Shown here piece after piece: positions 5,958 to 6,129 of a stretch of 6,129 nt of DNA. Source of the stretch: Rickettsiales bacterium (GTDB lineage Bacteria; Pseudomonadota; Alphaproteobacteria; Rickettsiales; UBA1997); the NCBI GenBank assembly GCA_031255235.1, contig JAIRSX010000005.1, positions 1 through 6,129 of the forward strand. Direction: 5' to 3'. Every line of letters begins with the position of its first letter. Within the stretch, counting starts at the first letter, position 1. The position numbers and the translations under genes are program-made. The notes beneath the pieces are model-generated. The model ran no database searches, had not been told where the DNA came from, and saw only the letters and a program-made list of their open reading frames with translations.

Positions 5958-6026
5958 ATGTTGTTTAAAAAGAGGGGAAAAAATGGAAATTGCTGTTCAA
6001 TTCCGATATTGGGGATTGCCTTATAA
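5958..6026 (+). CDS. Possible 22-residue small protein
   Basis: ATG 5958 to TAA 6024-6026 encodes 22 residues: a basic N-terminus MLFKKRGKNG, then NCCSIPILGIAL with two adjacent cysteines and a short hydrophobic end. The main support is the perfect AGGAGG 8 nt upstream. It lies divergent to atpE and antisense to the leader of that gene. I recognise no family. It could be a real small protein, the truncated start of a decayed gene, or chance. Confidence 0.25.
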   Translation: MLFKKRGKNGNCCSIPILGIAL

Positions 6027-6046
6027 TTCTTGCTTTTTATTTTTTT

Positions 6047-6129
6047 TCATGCCACATCCTCGTCTATTTCATTATTTTCTATTATTCTTAAATGTTTTAT
6101 AGGAACTAGGTTATTTGTATAGGTGTTAT
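6047..6129 (-). CDS. C-terminal end of an unidentified gene entering from the right
   Basis: On the minus strand the frame from 6127 to TGA 6049-6047 is open for 26 codons and ends NTYTNNLVPIKH, then LRIIENNEIDEDVA. The mixed hydrophobic and acidic tail looks like real protein rather than AT-rich noise, and the direction matches the atp genes. It does not resemble the hydrophobic end of ATPase subunit a, the usual upstream neighbour of subunit c. An ATG overlapping its stop opens only 9 codons. I cannot name the product. Confidence 0.35.
   Translation of the reverse strand, partial: NTYTNNLVPIKHLRIIENNEIDEDVA

Noticed and set aside
5846..6046. A missing atpB (subunit a) directly upstream of atpE
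   Set aside because: All minus-strand frames in this interval contain stops and there is no multi-helix membrane protein; the frame ending at 6047 has an acidic, non-membrane tail.
1..6129. CRISPR array, tRNA, rRNA, insertion sequence or toxin-antitoxin pair
   Set aside because: No regularly spaced repeats, cloverleaf-like sequence, transposase motif or paired small genes were seen on either strand.

Overview
The window is very AT-rich (by eye about 30% GC). It looks like a chromosomal stretch from a Gram-negative bacterium. Two lipoproteins (an NlpD-like LysM/LytM protein and a two-BON-domain protein of DolP type) imply an outer membrane. The low GC, the A/T homopolymers and a decayed phage-type gene suggest a host-associated proteobacterium, perhaps an alphaproteobacterium. 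That placement is an inference; no rRNA or other marker is present.

Layout. At the left edge (1-182, minus) is the start of a gene cut by the window, with an N-terminus like those of some LPS or capsule glycosyltransferases. The divergent intergenic region 183-372 carries a 14-base T run and an AT-rich hairpin. From 373 to 1174 (plus) lies a Bro-N-type phage antirepressor gene, broken by a frameshift in a T6 run, an in-frame TAG and a second frameshift. I see no gene and no convincing terminator in 1175-1273.

From 1274 to 5845 there is a tightly packed minus-strand gene train. In transcription order it is: ATP synthase subunit c (N-ATPase type), the long N-ATPase-type subunit b with a delta-like C-terminus, a BON-domain lipoprotein, an M3-family oligoendopeptidase F, and an NlpD-like lipoprotein with a degenerate LytM domain. 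The c, b, BON and PepF genes are 1 to about 150 nt apart and could be one transcript. The NlpD-like gene follows a small hairpin and a candidate promoter with a perfect TTGACA box, so it may be transcribed separately.

Right of subunit c (5846-6046) is a divergent or leader region. It holds candidate promoter boxes, a short inverted repeat and a perfect Shine-Dalgarno sequence in front of a 22-codon plus-strand ORF. At the right edge (6047-6129, minus) is the probable last 26 codons or so of another gene that I cannot identify.

Functionally, the c/b pair belongs to the membrane sector of a rotary ATPase, but subunits a, alpha and gamma, which normally flank this pair in N-ATPase operons, are not adjacent here. 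The BON lipoprotein and the NlpD-like protein may cooperate in envelope remodelling at division, as DolP and NlpD do in E. coli. PepF is a peptide-degrading enzyme. I found no new defence or mobile system. The most unusual features are the altered c-subunit sequence, the orphan N-type c/b pair, the membrane-segment extension in front of PepF, and the possible phase-variable tract upstream of the left-edge gene.
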